Below are positions 54,170 through 63,773 of a DNA stretch of 64,000 nucleotides, one piece after another. Under the pieces are notes generated by a model that worked only from the letters and a program-made list of their open reading frames with translations, made no database searches and had not been told where the DNA came from. How positions within the stretch are numbered: position 1 is the first letter of the stretch; each line of letters opens with the position of its first letter. This DNA comes from Bifidobacterium subtile (GTDB taxonomy: Bacteria > Actinomycetota > Actinomycetes > Actinomycetales > Bifidobacteriaceae), in contig NZ_JGZR01000009.1 in assembly GCF_000741775.1 (NCBI RefSeq), positions 1 to 64,000 on the forward strand, written 5' to 3'. A program made the position numbers and the translations under genes.

Positions 54170-54180
54170 GACACTCCCCT

Positions 54181-54199
54181 GGTTCACATTGGTGTAACC
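54181..54199. promoter_or_regulatory. Candidate MerR binding site upstream of its gene
   Basis: GGTTCACATTGGTGTAACC lies 12 bases before the start codon and is near-palindromic (GGTT/AACC ends with a one-base offset). Its first 13 bases match GGTTCACACTGGT at 53108 except for one base. Confidence 0.45.
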
Positions 54200-54250
54200 A
54201 CACACCTGCAATTTCTGTTTTCCAGTGTATCGCGCGTTGGCTCGGCAATC

Positions 54251-54688
54251 TTACGAGAGAACGGCAGATTTTGTGAAGAACACGAGCCGAAACTTGCCGA
54301 TCATGATCTCGTCGCCGTTCTTGAGCTCTTGCCGATCGACGCGTTTGCGATTGACATACGTGCCGTTGAGGCTGCCTGAGTCGACCACGGCGTAGGTATC
54401 CCCCGCTCTCCGGAACACGGCGTGTGCGCGAGACACCGTCGAATCGTCAAGCAGAATATCGGCCCTCGGGTCCCTGCCAACGCTGACTTCGTCCTCGTCT
54501 AGCAGATATCGTGATCCGGAAACCGCGCCTCGCGTCGATATGAGCAGCGCAGTGCCCGGGGAAAGCCGGGTGATCGTTTCCAGGTCTTCCTGGGTCAGGG
54601 GACGATCCCCTGTAGTGGTGATGGGTATGTTGATGGCGGGCATGCCAATGATGGTGGTTTCGCCCGCGCTTGGAATCGGATCAGTCAT
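54251..54688 (-). CDS. FHA-domain protein (GarA/OdhI-like)
   Basis: 145 residues from ATG 54688. An N-terminal GETTIIG (residues 9-15) resembles the phospho-Thr motif of GarA/OdhI. The FHA domain (about 50-140) has R72 in VGRDPRAD, S86 in STVSRAHAVF and N109 in LNGTYVN, all phosphothreonine-binding residues. In relatives it inhibits 2-oxoglutarate dehydrogenase under PknG/PknB control; bifidobacteria lack that enzyme, so its partner must differ. Confidence 0.92.
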   Translation of the reverse strand: MTDPIPSAGETTIIGMPAINIPITTTGDRPLTQEDLETITRLSPGTALLISTRGAVSGSRYLLDEDEVSVGRDPRADILLDDSTVSRAHAVFRRAGDTYAVVDSGSLNGTYVNRKRVDRQELKNGDEIMIGKFRLVFFTKSAVLS

Positions 54689-54693
54689 AAACG

Positions 54694-55563
54694 TTATTCT
54701 ACCGTCTTCGCATACTTGTACTGGCGAGACTCGTGAATCTCGGTGATTCGAACTTGATCGGAGGAGGTCACGCGCACGTTCGCGCCGAATTTCACCTTGA
54801 GTCGAGAGCCGACTCCTCCGGCGATATTCACCGCGTTCTGCAGGTTCTGCGGGTCTCCGATGGCCTTCAGCGTATACGGTGTGCTCAGTTCCTGCCCATC
54901 GCATTGCAGCCCGTTCTTCGTGTCGCTGATGTAGGTCGAGGTCACGACACGCACGCTGTTGAGCGCCATCACCTCGACTCCGGCGTTGCGCAGCTCCTCG
55001 ACCAGCTGGAACATCGTCGATGCGTCGATTCTGCTCTTGGGGTCCTCGCTGATCGAGATGATCACGCCCTCGCCCTCAGCGGGAAGCCGACCGGAGAGAA
55101 TGCCGCTGGTCTGCTCATTCTCCTTGGCGATGCGTTCGGCCTCCTGCTGCTTGTTGGCCGCGGCCTTGAGGGAATTGAGCTGACTGGTCAGCTCGCCTTT
55201 GCGCTGTTCGAGGTTCTGCACCTGCGTGCTCGTTTCGGTGATCAGCCGGGTCAGCTCCTCCTCGCTCATCGTCTCATACGACGATGCGGGATTGTTGAGC
55301 TGGATGGCGTACCCGAAGCCGAGCAGGGCGCACAGCAGCGCTATGAGAAAACTGGTCGCCAGCCTGGCGCGAACGCCGCTCTCAATGCGCGGCTTCTTCG
55401 ACTTGCGTTTGACGACGGGGAATGAGCCGGTCTGCGTTTGGTCGTTTTCTTTGTCCTGCTTGCTTTGCGCAAGCCGAATGCGCATATCGTCCGGTTCGCC
55501 GTCCAATTCGTCGCGCGATTGTTCGTCGCGCGCGCCGTGTGCCTCATGTGCCATGCCGGTCAT
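54694..55563 (-). CDS. DUF881-family membrane-anchored protein 2
   Basis: 289 residues. Acidic, polar N terminus (about 1-65), one TM helix (about 70-90), a coiled coil (about 100-150, ITETSTQVQNLEQRKGELTSQLNSL) and the DUF881 domain. Close to the spore- and divisome-linked YlxW/YlxX group. Four-base overlap with sbp upstream. Downstream is the FHA gene. Confidence 0.85.
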   Translation of the reverse strand: MTGMAHEAHGARDEQSRDELDGEPDDMRIRLAQSKQDKENDQTQTGSFPVVKRKSKKPRIESGVRARLATSFLIALLCALLGFGYAIQLNNPASSYETMSEEELTRLITETSTQVQNLEQRKGELTSQLNSLKAAANKQQEAERIAKENEQTSGILSGRLPAEGEGVIISISEDPKSRIDASTMFQLVEELRNAGVEVMALNSVRVVTSTYISDTKNGLQCDGQELSTPYTLKAIGDPQNLQNAVNIAGGVGSRLKVKFGANVRVTSSDQVRITEIHESRQYKYAKTVE

Positions 55564-55892
55564 CCCCGGAAGATGAAGCGCCGGATGGCCGACACATTCG
55601 AGAAGATGCGGATGCCCAGCACGACGATGACGGCGGTCTGCAGCTGCGAGCCGACGCCGAGCTGATTGCCCAGCAGCACCAGCAGCGTGGCCGTGAGCAC
55701 ATTCGAAACGAAGGATATGACGAAAACCTTATCGGAGAAGCTGCGCTCGAAATACGAACGCGCTGCGCCCAGCAAGGCGTCAAGCGCGGCAACCACCATG
55801 ATCGGCAGATACGGCTGCAGCACGATGGGAATGTCGGGGCGCACGAAAATGCCCACGACGACACCGAGAATCAAACCGAGCACTGCTGCCAT
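55560..55892 (-). CDS. sbp: Small basic protein Sbp (DUF1290)
   Basis: 110 residues with three or four hydrophobic segments. MAAVLGLILGVVVGIFVRPDIP and PYLPIMVVAALDALLGAARS are the DUF1290 signature. It sits between two DUF881 genes, the conserved pgsA-DUF881-sbp-DUF881 order of actinobacteria. Function unknown; linked to cell division in Bacillus. Confidence 0.92.
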   Translation of the reverse strand: MAAVLGLILGVVVGIFVRPDIPIVLQPYLPIMVVAALDALLGAARSYFERSFSDKVFVISFVSNVLTATLLVLLGNQLGVGSQLQTAVIVVLGIRIFSNVSAIRRFIFRG

Positions 55893-56897
55893 CTAGTTGC
55901 TCCTCTTCGCATAGGTCAGGTCACCAGAATCGGCCGCCTCCAAAGCAAGCGCGTCCGATTTTCGGATCTGCGGGTATATTCCCGCCTTCTTGAATGAATC
56001 ATACAGCGCGGGCTGCGTCTTGGCGTCCAGCGCCTGCGCGAGGATGTCGCGATCGCCGATCGCCTCGATCTTGTACGGACTTTCGATCTGGTCGACGCCG
56101 ACGAGAATCGACTGCCCCGCCGTTCTGATGGAGGTCTGTGGGCCGAGGCGGCGGCCATTGATCGAAATCGCCTCCGCACCCGAATTCCAAAGCAGCGAAA
56201 CGAACTGCTGCAGATCGGCATCGGTGATGACGCGGAGGCGACCTGTCTGTCCTTCGCGCGGGCCGGAGCCTGAGGCCGAATCGGATTTGGCCGCGATGGG
56301 GTCCGCCAGGGTGAGCGTGATGCCCTCCCCTTGCACTGCGCTCAGCCCATTGACCAGGTCGTCATTGCGCTGGACCTGGCTGTCGCCATACGAGCCGAGC
56401 TTCTTGGACTGATCGTCCACGCTGGCACGCAGCGTTTTGTTGTCTGCCGAGAGCGTATCGACGCGGTCATTGAGCTGATCGAGCTGGCTGATCAGCGTGT
56501 CGCGGACCTCTTTGCGCGGATCGGTGTGCAGCTGGCGGACGAAAAGGAATCCTGCGAATCCCACCCCCACGCAGATGAGGAACACAATCGCATGCGACAC
56601 CCAGACGGTGAGCCGCGATTCGGGCTTTCTGGCGAGTCGAGCGTCGGAGAACATCGGGTCGAGCGGACGGTTGGTCAGATCGTCGATCAAGCGCAGGGAA
56701 TCGTCGTCGACGATTCTGCGGCGCCGGGTGCGCCGGTCCGAGCCGGGCTGGTGCACGGCGGCAAGAACCGTCTCAAGACCGGCTGCGGACCGGGAGAACA
56801 CCGCACGGCGCCTGCGCACCGTATCCTGTGCGGAAACAGGGTACGAGGGAGGCTGCGCATGCATAGACGATGCGAAAGGGGAACGCGGTGCGGTCAT
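55893..56897 (-). CDS. DUF881-family membrane-anchored protein 1
   Basis: 334 residues from ATG 56897, five bases after the pgsA stop region. Arg/Ser-rich N terminus (about 1-95), one TM helix (about 103-122), a coiled coil (about 130-180) and the DUF881 domain with LWNSGAEAISINGRRLGPQTSI. Stop directly abuts the sbp start. Probably part of a membrane complex with sbp and the other DUF881 protein. Confidence 0.87.
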   Translation of the reverse strand: MTAPRSPFASSMHAQPPSYPVSAQDTVRRRRAVFSRSAAGLETVLAAVHQPGSDRRTRRRRIVDDDSLRLIDDLTNRPLDPMFSDARLARKPESRLTVWVSHAIVFLICVGVGFAGFLFVRQLHTDPRKEVRDTLISQLDQLNDRVDTLSADNKTLRASVDDQSKKLGSYGDSQVQRNDDLVNGLSAVQGEGITLTLADPIAAKSDSASGSGPREGQTGRLRVITDADLQQFVSLLWNSGAEAISINGRRLGPQTSIRTAGQSILVGVDQIESPYKIEAIGDRDILAQALDAKTQPALYDSFKKAGIYPQIRKSDALALEAADSGDLTYAKRSN

Positions 56898-56901
56898 AGG
56901 C

Positions 56902-57501
56902 TCACTCGGTCTCGCGCAAGAGCGCGAATCCTTGGCGGAAGTATATGAAGCCGGCCAGCCAATAGACGCCGACTCCCCAGATCCCCACGGCCAGTGCGGC
57001 CATATGAAGCATGTGGGCGAAAGGGTTGTCCCATACATCGGCCACAATCAGCGCCACGATGGCGACCATCAGCAGCGCAGTGCCGGTTTTGCCCACGAAG
57101 TTGACAGGCAGCGGTCCGTAATCATGCTGCGCGAGTATCAGCACCAGCACGCCCATAAGCAGGTCGCGTATCGCCACGATGATAAGCATCCACATGGGAA
57201 TGATGCCCGCCAGTCCGAGCGCGAGCACGCTGCACAGGATGAGCAGCCGATCGGCGATCGGGTCGAGCAGCTGACCGATTTTGCTGACCTGGTTGAAGGA
57301 GCGCGCGATCAGACCATCCATGCCGTCGGATATCGCCGAAAGGGCGAGCACCGCCAGCGCCGGAATCATGCGGTGATGCGACACCAGCTCCGCGACGATC
57401 GGAATGGAGACGATGCGCAGCAGGCTGATGAGGTTCGGCACCGTAAGGTACACGTCCCTCGGTTCAGGGCTGTACTGCGGCGTGTCTACGTGGTCGTTCA
57501 T
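56902..57501 (-). CDS. pgsA: CDP-diacylglycerol-glycerol-3-phosphate 3-phosphatidyltransferase-like PgsA
   Basis: 199 residues from ATG 57501. The CDP-alcohol motif is complete: SDGMDGLIARSFNQVSKIG-QLLDPIADR with all Asp and the Arg. Multi-TM. It most likely makes phosphatidylglycerol phosphate, as pgsA2 does in M. tuberculosis at the head of the same cluster. It starts 12 bases before the hisG stop. Confidence 0.9.
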   Translation of the reverse strand: MNDHVDTPQYSPEPRDVYLTVPNLISLLRIVSIPIVAELVSHHRMIPALAVLALSAISDGMDGLIARSFNQVSKIGQLLDPIADRLLILCSVLALGLAGIIPMWMLIIVAIRDLLMGVLVLILAQHDYGPLPVNFVGKTGTALLMVAIVALIVADVWDNPFAHMLHMAALAVGIWGVGVYWLAGFIYFRQGFALLRETE

Positions 57502-57512
57502 CGCGCGGGACA

Positions 57513-58364
57513 CTAGATCCTCGAGGCCTGCAGCGCAGTGACGATGATGCCCCGGGCGCCCACGGAGTAAAGCCGGTCCATGAGCTGATTTACCCTCTCG
57601 CGCGGCACCATCACACGCACCGCGCACCATTGCTTGTCGTGCAATGGCGAAATGGTGGGGCTTTCGAAGCCCGGAGTGACGGCAACAGCCGCAGCGACCT
57701 TCGAGACCGGGATATCGTAGTCCATCAGCGCATAGCGCTGCGCCGTGAGCACGCCCTGCAGGCGGCGTTCGAGCACGACGAGCCGTTCGTCCTGCTGACT
57801 CACGCGCGGAGAGCGGATGAGCACGGCCTCTGAATGCAGAATCGGATCGCCAAACACGCGCAGTCCGGCATTGCGCAGCGTCGTGCCGGTCGAGACGACA
57901 TCGGCGATCAGATCGGCGACGCCCAGCTGGACTGAGGATTCCACGGCCCCGTCCAAGTGGATGATCTCGGCATGGATGGAACGTTCGGCCAAATAATCTG
58001 CGACCAGCTTGTCATAAGAGCTGGCCACGCGCTTGCCATCGATGTCTTCCAAGCGCGTGATCGGCGAGGCCTCGGGCGCGGCGAAGCGGAAGGTCGAAGC
58101 GCCGAATCCCAAGGCAAGATGCTCGGCGGCCTCGGTCTGGGAATTGAGCAGCAGATCGCGCCCGGTGATGCCCACGTCAATCGTGCCATGGCCTACATAA
58201 ACCGCAATGTCGAGCGGACGCAGATAGAAGAGCTCAATCTCGTTGTCCTGGTCCTCCACGACGAGCTGACGCGGATTGCTGCGCAGACGGTAGCCCGCCT
58301 CGGCAAGCATATTCCATGCCGGCTCTGAAAGCATGCCCTTGTTGGGCACGGCGATTCGCAACAT
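57513..58364 (-). CDS. hisG: ATP phosphoribosyltransferase HisG, long form
   Basis: 283 residues, GAGGA upstream. [23 protein letters not shown] start, then the PRPP loop with [17 protein letters not shown] (about 150-166). The C-terminal ACT-like domain (about 210-283) that binds histidine is present, so no HisZ is needed. First step of histidine synthesis. Preceded by hisE, 63 bases upstream. Confidence 0.96.
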   Translation of the reverse strand: MLRIAVPNKGMLSEPAWNMLAEAGYRLRSNPRQLVVEDQDNEIELFYLRPLDIAVYVGHGTIDVGITGRDLLLNSQTEAAEHLALGFGASTFRFAAPEASPITRLEDIDGKRVASSYDKLVADYLAERSIHAEIIHLDGAVESSVQLGVADLIADVVSTGTTLRNAGLRVFGDPILHSEAVLIRSPRVSQQDERLVVLERRLQGVLTAQRYALMDYDIPVSKVAAAVAVTPGFESPTISPLHDKQWCAVRVMVPRERVNQLMDRLYSVGARGIIVTALQASRI

Positions 58365-58427
58365 ATTTCCTCCTCGAATCCAAATGCAATGCGCTATTCG
58401 TCATAACTGCCGCATCGCGAATAACGC

Positions 58428-58691
58428 TCACAGATAGCGATACACGTCGTTTAGCGTGATGCCGCGGTCGATCATCATGACCTGCAGATGGTAGAGCAAT
58501 TGGCTCATTTCCTCGGCCGTGCGGTCGGCTCCTTCGTATTCGGCGGCGATCCAGACCTCCCCCGCTTCTTCGATGATCTTCTTGCCGATGAAATGCGTGC
58601 CCTTGTCGAGCTCGCCGACAGTGAGCGAGCCTTCGGGCCGGCTGGCCGCCTTTTCGCTCAGCTCGGTAAACAGTGATTCGAATGTCTTCAT
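58428..58691 (-). CDS. hisE: Phosphoribosyl-ATP pyrophosphatase HisE
   Basis: 87 residues. [40 protein letters not shown] and [18 protein letters not shown] are the HisE/MazG-like alpha-helical metal-binding motifs (E-x2-E and E-x3-D pattern). Second step of histidine synthesis. Upstream of hisG in one operon. Confidence 0.95.
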   Translation of the reverse strand: MKTFESLFTELSEKAASRPEGSLTVGELDKGTHFIGKKIIEEAGEVWIAAEYEGADRTAEEMSQLLYHLQVMMIDRGITLNDVYRYL

Positions 58692-58801
58692 AATTGTGCT
58701 CCATGGAATGGCAGCATCGCACGTTATTGCAGCTGCGCAAACTTATGTTTGTTGTATTTTTCCGCTCCGGCGTTGTTGTCCGCCATCGCCGCGGAATATC
58801 T

Positions 58802-59476
58802 TCAGTCCTTGTACGCAGCCTGGGCGCGGTCGCGGATGTCGTCGATCGCGCCCGCCGGACTTGGCGCTCCGTAGACGGCGGATCCGGCCACCATCACGTC
58901 CGCTCCCGCTTCGGCGACGATCGGCGCGGTCGAGGGGCTGACTCCACCGTCGACCTGAATATGAGTGGAAAGGCCACGGCGTGTGATCTCGTCGCGCAGC
59001 CGGCGCACTTTGCCCATCTGGTTGGCGAGGAACTTCTGCCCGCCGAAGCCTGGCTCGACCGTCATGATAAGCACCATGTCGAACTCGTCGAGAATGTCGA
59101 AGATCGGCTCGACCGGTTCGGCCGGACGCACTGCGTAGCAGGCCTTGCAGCCCATCTCGCGCAGTTGGCGGGCCAGCCGCACGGGGGCATGGGTGGCACC
59201 CATATGGAAACTGACCGACGCCGCGCCGAGCTTGGCGTATTCGGGGGCCCAGCGGTCCGGGTCCTCGATCATGAGATGCACGTCCACCGGCAGCTCGGTG
59301 ACCTCGCAGATGCGCTTCACGATGGGTTCGCCGAGTGTCAGATTAGGCACGAAATGATGGTCCATTACATCGACGTGGACCAGATCGGCGTTGGATATGG
59401 CGTCCAGATCACGTTCGAGATTGCAGAAATCGGCTGACAGGATGCTGGGGGCGATTTGAATGGTCATGGCTTTCAT
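58802..59476 (-). CDS. rpe: Ribulose-phosphate 3-epimerase
   Basis: 224 residues (221 from the second Met at 59467, which has GAAAG closer). TIM barrel with S11, H34 and D36 in VHVDVMDHHFVPNLTLG, H67 in VDVHLMI and D in VDGGVSPSTAP. Interconverts ribulose and xylulose 5-phosphate for the bifid shunt. A separate AlsE-type paralogue is at 15177-15911. Confidence 0.95.
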   Translation of the reverse strand: MKAMTIQIAPSILSADFCNLERDLDAISNADLVHVDVMDHHFVPNLTLGEPIVKRICEVTELPVDVHLMIEDPDRWAPEYAKLGAASVSFHMGATHAPVRLARQLREMGCKACYAVRPAEPVEPIFDILDEFDMVLIMTVEPGFGGQKFLANQMGKVRRLRDEITRRGLSTHIQVDGGVSPSTAPIVAEAGADVMVAGSAVYGAPSPAGAIDDIRDRAQAAYKD

Positions 59477-59574
59477 TCTATTGAGGGTGAACGACTTGGG
59501 GCATGCTCCCTGAGGATGAGTTGCAGGGCCTCAGCGTGCGCACCTATCATACCCCGGACAGTCAGCAAGGCGCG

Positions 59575-60552
59575 TCATCGCCTCGCGGACCGCGTTTCCT
59601 CATCTGCGGGTCGCTTGGTCCCCGCGGATTCCATGGACTCCGCCTCGCTCACCGTGCGCAGGCGTTCGGTCAGCGAGGCGGTTGCGCTGCCGAAGCGCTG
59701 CACGAGGATGAACGCGACTGCTCCGGCGACGAAGACGGCGATGGAGACCCACACATTGATGCGCACGCCGAGGAACTCGTGGGCGAAATCGATGCGCAGG
59801 GCCTCGATCCATGTGCGCCCTGCGGTGTACCACATGACGTACATGGTGAACTGCGAGCCGGCATTGAGTGCGCGAACCGTTTTCCGGCCGAGCCAGATGA
59901 TGAGCGCCGCGCCGATAAGGTTCCAGATCAGCTCGTACAGGAAGGTCGGATGGAAAAGCGTGCCGGTGGGGCATGACGCGCCGTCATAGCAACGCTCGCT
60001 CTGGCCGATTGCGGAGCCGACATTGTTGAGCTTGAGTCCCCAAGGAAGCGTCGTGGGCGCCCCGTACAGCTCCTGGTTGAACCAGTTGCCCAGGCGGCCG
60101 ATCGCCTGCGCGACCAGCAGGCCCGGCGCGATGCTGTCGGCCAGCAGCGCCATCGGATAGTGCTTATGCCGGCACCAGGCCCATGCGGCCAGGGCGCCGA
60201 AGGCGATGCCGCCCCAGATGCCCAAGCCCCCGTTCCAGATGCGGAACATATCGACCCAGTTGCCGGTGGGGCCGAAGAAGCGCTCCGGGGTGGTGATGAT
60301 GTGGTAGATCCTGGCGCCGATGATGCCGGCCGGCACCGCGCACAGCGTGATGTCGAGGATCTGGTCGAAGTTGCCGCCCAGTTTTTTCCACCGTTCCGTG
60401 CCGATCCAGACCGCGGCGATGATGCCGGCGAGGATGCACAGCGCGTAGAAATGGATCGTCAGCGAGCCGATCGAGAACTGCGAAACCGTGGGCGAAGGGA
60501 TATACGCCAGCGGCAGATAATCCAAGGATAAGGAATTCAGTGTCATAATCAC
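59575..60552 (-). CDS. lgt: Prolipoprotein diacylglyceryl transferase
   Basis: 325 residues, seven predicted TM helices. FYALCILAGIIAA and the signature GRLGNWFNQELYG (about 160-172) with the catalytic Arg region; FHPTFLYELIWNL follows. Adds diacylglycerol to the lipobox Cys. C terminus extended by about 40 polar residues (TERLRTVSEAESMES). Confidence 0.95.
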   Translation of the reverse strand: MIMTLNSLSLDYLPLAYIPSPTVSQFSIGSLTIHFYALCILAGIIAAVWIGTERWKKLGGNFDQILDITLCAVPAGIIGARIYHIITTPERFFGPTGNWVDMFRIWNGGLGIWGGIAFGALAAWAWCRHKHYPMALLADSIAPGLLVAQAIGRLGNWFNQELYGAPTTLPWGLKLNNVGSAIGQSERCYDGASCPTGTLFHPTFLYELIWNLIGAALIIWLGRKTVRALNAGSQFTMYVMWYTAGRTWIEALRIDFAHEFLGVRINVWVSIAVFVAGAVAFILVQRFGSATASLTERLRTVSEAESMESAGTKRPADEETRSARR

Positions 60553-60605
60553 CTGATGCTAGTGCGTTGCGGCGATAAAGGCCACCGGGGATCGGCTTCA
60601 TGAAT

Positions 60606-60645
60606 TCAACGCAGGCGGCTGCGCATTGTCCGCCGCCTGCGTTGA
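60606..60645 (-). terminator. Terminator after trpA
   Basis: TCAACGCAGGCGGC (60606-60619) pairs with GCCGCCTGCGTTGA (60632-60645), 14 bp with a 12-base loop, 17 bases beyond the trpA stop in the minus direction. It separates the trp operon from lgt. Confidence 0.75.
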
Positions 60646-60661
60646 TTCGGCAGGCCTTCAG

Positions 60662-61585
60662 TCAGCGGCGAGCTTCATGGATGCCCTTGGACAATGCTGC
60701 AGTCGTGGCCGTCAAAGCATCCAGTCCTTCGCGCAGGTCGCGCACTTTGGTGCCCGTGTCGTCAAGCAGAGTGTGCACGAGCGCCGAACCGACGATGACG
60801 CCGTCGGCATACGAGCCGACTTGTGCGCCCTGCTCGGGCGTGGACACGCCGATGCCGACGCAGACGTTGCTGACGCCCGCCTGCCGGGTGCGGCGCACGA
60901 GTTCTTCCGGCGAAGCGCTGAGCGTCGCCCGCTCGCCGGTCACGCCCATGCGCGAGGCGGCGTAGACGAAGCCGCGAGCGTGCTTGGCCACTGCTGCGAG
61001 ACGCTCGGCGCTGGAATCGGGTGAAACGAGGAAGATACGGTCCAGACCGTGGCGCTGCGAGGCCTCGATCCATTCCCCCGCCTCATCGGGAATCAGATCC
61101 GGCGTGATAAGTCCTGCGCCGCCAGCAGCTTCGAACTCGGCGGCGAAGCGTTCGACGCCATAATGGAAGATCAGGTTCCAGTAGCTCATGATGAGCGGGA
61201 TTGCGCCAGCCTGTGCCACCGTGCGCACCGCTTCGAACACGCCTTCGAGGCGTTCGCCTTGGGCGATGGCGATCTGCGAGGCGGATTGGATCACCGGGCC
61301 GTCCATGACTGGGTCGGAGTACGGCAGACCGATTTCGACGATGTCGACGCCGTTCTCGACGATGCAGCGCAATGCCTCCAATGAGCCCTGCGCGTCGGGG
61401 AAGCCGTACGGCAGGTAGCCGATGAAGGCCGGCGTGTTCTTGGCCTTGAGACTCGCCAGCAGCGTTTCGGTCGGACTCGGCCGGTGGCTGATGCCTAACG
61501 GTTGGAAATCAGCCTGTGAGCCTATCTGGCTGCCTGACTGAGCGTTGGGCTGGACGTTGTTCGTGCGTATTGCGGTCATAATCAT
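60662..61585 (-). CDS. trpA: Tryptophan synthase alpha subunit
   Basis: 307 residues (305 from the second Met). ATG overlaps the stop of trpCB as ATGA. The N-terminal 40 residues are an Asn/Gln-rich extension. [34 protein letters not shown] (E and D catalytic) and the phosphate-binding GVGVSTPEQ are intact. Splits indole-3-glycerol phosphate to indole, passed to the TrpB half of the upstream fusion. Confidence 0.95.
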   Translation of the reverse strand: MIMTAIRTNNVQPNAQSGSQIGSQADFQPLGISHRPSPTETLLASLKAKNTPAFIGYLPYGFPDAQGSLEALRCIVENGVDIVEIGLPYSDPVMDGPVIQSASQIAIAQGERLEGVFEAVRTVAQAGAIPLIMSYWNLIFHYGVERFAAEFEAAGGAGLITPDLIPDEAGEWIEASQRHGLDRIFLVSPDSSAERLAAVAKHARGFVYAASRMGVTGERATLSASPEELVRRTRQAGVSNVCVGIGVSTPEQGAQVGSYADGVIVGSALVHTLLDDTGTKVRDLREGLDALTATTAALSKGIHEARR

Positions 61586-63717
61586 TCCCCATCCGTGCTG
61601 TTCTGCTCGGCAGCGATATCAGCAGACGCGCCGTCGGACGATGTGCCATGCGCACCGTTGGCTTCCAGAGCCTTGCTTTGCTCGTCGGTCAGGTAGCCGA
61701 ACCATTTGCCGGCCGTGGCCACATCCTTGTCTCCGCGCCCGGAGATGTTGATGAGCATCACCGGATTGGCGTAGCCCTTCGCCTTCAAGTCGACGGCGGC
61801 CTTGTACGCGCCGGCGAGGGCGTGGGAGCTTTCGATGGCGGGGATGATGCCCTCGGTCTCGCACAGATCCTTGAAGGCGCTCATCGCCTCGTCGTCGGTG
61901 GCCCAGGAGTAGTTGACTCGGCCGATGTCCTTGAGCCAGGAATGCTCGGGGCCGACCGAAGCGTAGTCGAGGCCTGCGGAAATCGAATAGGTGTCAAGGG
62001 TCTGGCCTTCCTTGTCCTCAAGCAGATACGAGCGCGTGCCCTGGAACATGCCGACCTCGCCGGTGCCCGGCGCGAATCTGATCGCGTGCTCGCCGGATTC
62101 CGGTCCGTTGCCGCCAGCCTCGTAGCCATAGAGGTTCACGCGGTCATCGTCTAGGAAGGCGTTCATGACGCCGATGGCGTTCGAGCCGCCGCCCACGCAG
62201 GCGCATACCACGTCAGGATGGTCGATGCCATACTCCTCGCCCAGCTGCCGCTTGGCTTCCTCGCCGATGATCTTCTGGAAGTCGCGCACCATCGAGGGGA
62301 AGGGATGGGGGCCGGCGACCGTGCCCAACAGGTAATGCGTGTTCTCGACGTTGGTGACCCAGTCGCGCAGCGCCTCGTTAATCGCGTCCTTCAGGATTCG
62401 CGTGCCTTGCGTCACTTCGACGACTTCGGCGCCGAGCAGTCGCATTCTGGCGACGTTGAGCGCCTGTCTGCGGGCATCGATCTGACCCATGTAGATGCGG
62501 CATTTGAGGCCGAACAGAGCGCATACGGTCGCCGTGGCCACGCCATGCTGACCGGCTCCGGTTTCGGCGATGACGCGGGTCTTGCCCATGCGCTTGACGA
62601 GCAGGGCCTGGCCGAGCGCGTTGTTGATCTTGTGCGCGCCGGTATGGTTGAGGTCCTCGCGCTTGAGGAAGACCCGGGCATCCAGTCCGGTTTTGGCCTT
62701 GATGCGCTCGGCGAAGCGCGGGGCTTCGGTCAGTGAGGAGGGCCTGCCGACGTACTGGCGGTTGAGCCGGGCGAATTCCTTGTGGAATTCCGGGTCGGCC
62801 TTGGCCTGTTCGTAGACCGTCTCAAGCTCGTCCAGTGCGCCCACCAACGCCTCGGGGACGTAGCGGCCGCCGAACTGTCCGAAGTACGGCCCTTCATGTG
62901 TGGACAGCGGACGCTGCTCGGAGGCTTTGACTCGGGCGCCGGCGGCAACGAGCGTGCGCACGGCCTCCTCGTGGTCGTCGGCCGTGGCGACGCCTTCGCC
63001 CACCAGCACGGTGTCGGCTCCGGCGCGGGCGTAGTCGTCGACTTCGACGCTGCCGAAGACGCCGGATTCCGCTACGCGAATGACGTTGCTCGGCAGGTCG
63101 GCCGCAAGCTCGCCATAGGTGGACACATCGACGTGCAGATTCTTGAGGTTTCTGGCGTTGATGCCGATGACCGTGGCTCCCACGGCTACGGCACGCGCGA
63201 TCTCCTCGCGGTTGTGCGCCTCCACCAGCACGGTCATGCCCAAAGACTCAGAGAGCTTGAGCAGCCGGGAAAGCGTGTCGTCGTCAAGCGCGGCGACGAT
63301 GAGCAGCACGATGTCGGCGCCATGCGCACGCGATTCCCAGACCTGGTACTCATTGACCATGAAGTCCTTACGCAGCAACGGGATATGCACTGCGGCACGC
63401 ACCTGATCGAAGTCGTCAAGCGAGCCGAGGAAGCGTCGCCCCTCGGTCAGCACGGATATCGCGCTGGCGCCGCCTGCCTCGTATTGCCGTGCCAAAGCGG
63501 CCGGGTCGGGGATGTCGCCCAGATAGCCTTTGGACGGCGAGGCGCGTTTGATCTCGGCGATGACGGGCACGCCGTCCTCACGCTTGAGCCATCGGCGCAC
63601 GTCAATGGGCGCCGGAGCGTCGGCGGCCATCCTCTTGATCGTCTCAAGGGGCAAGGCGCGTTCGCGCGCCTGCTGATCCTCGAGTGCTCCCGCCACCAAC
63701 TCGTCAAGTACGGACAT
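61582..63717 (-). CDS. Fused indole-3-glycerol-phosphate synthase (TrpC) - tryptophan synthase beta (TrpB)
   Basis: 711 residues. TrpC (about 1-262): [43 protein letters not shown] and LVGEGV, all canonical. TrpB (about 277-690): [15 protein letters not shown], the PLP Lys K363 in [27 protein letters not shown] and SGRGDKD. A short acidic tail closes it. The fusion puts two non-consecutive pathway enzymes in one chain; the intermediate between them is handled by TrpA, encoded next with a 4-base overlap. Confidence 0.96.
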   Translation of the reverse strand: MSVLDELVAGALEDQQARERALPLETIKRMAADAPAPIDVRRWLKREDGVPVIAEIKRASPSKGYLGDIPDPAALARQYEAGGASAISVLTEGRRFLGSLDDFDQVRAAVHIPLLRKDFMVNEYQVWESRAHGADIVLLIVAALDDDTLSRLLKLSESLGMTVLVEAHNREEIARAVAVGATVIGINARNLKNLHVDVSTYGELAADLPSNVIRVAESGVFGSVEVDDYARAGADTVLVGEGVATADDHEEAVRTLVAAGARVKASEQRPLSTHEGPYFGQFGGRYVPEALVGALDELETVYEQAKADPEFHKEFARLNRQYVGRPSSLTEAPRFAERIKAKTGLDARVFLKREDLNHTGAHKINNALGQALLVKRMGKTRVIAETGAGQHGVATATVCALFGLKCRIYMGQIDARRQALNVARMRLLGAEVVEVTQGTRILKDAINEALRDWVTNVENTHYLLGTVAGPHPFPSMVRDFQKIIGEEAKRQLGEEYGIDHPDVVCACVGGGSNAIGVMNAFLDDDRVNLYGYEAGGNGPESGEHAIRFAPGTGEVGMFQGTRSYLLEDKEGQTLDTYSISAGLDYASVGPEHSWLKDIGRVNYSWATDDEAMSAFKDLCETEGIIPAIESSHALAGAYKAAVDLKAKGYANPVMLINISGRGDKDVATAGKWFGYLTDEQSKALEANGAHGTSSDGASADIAAEQNSTDGE

Positions 63718-63773
63718 AGTAACCCTTTCCGATGGTTGTCATACGTCACTGTAGCAATGTCTGTGCCCAGCGC

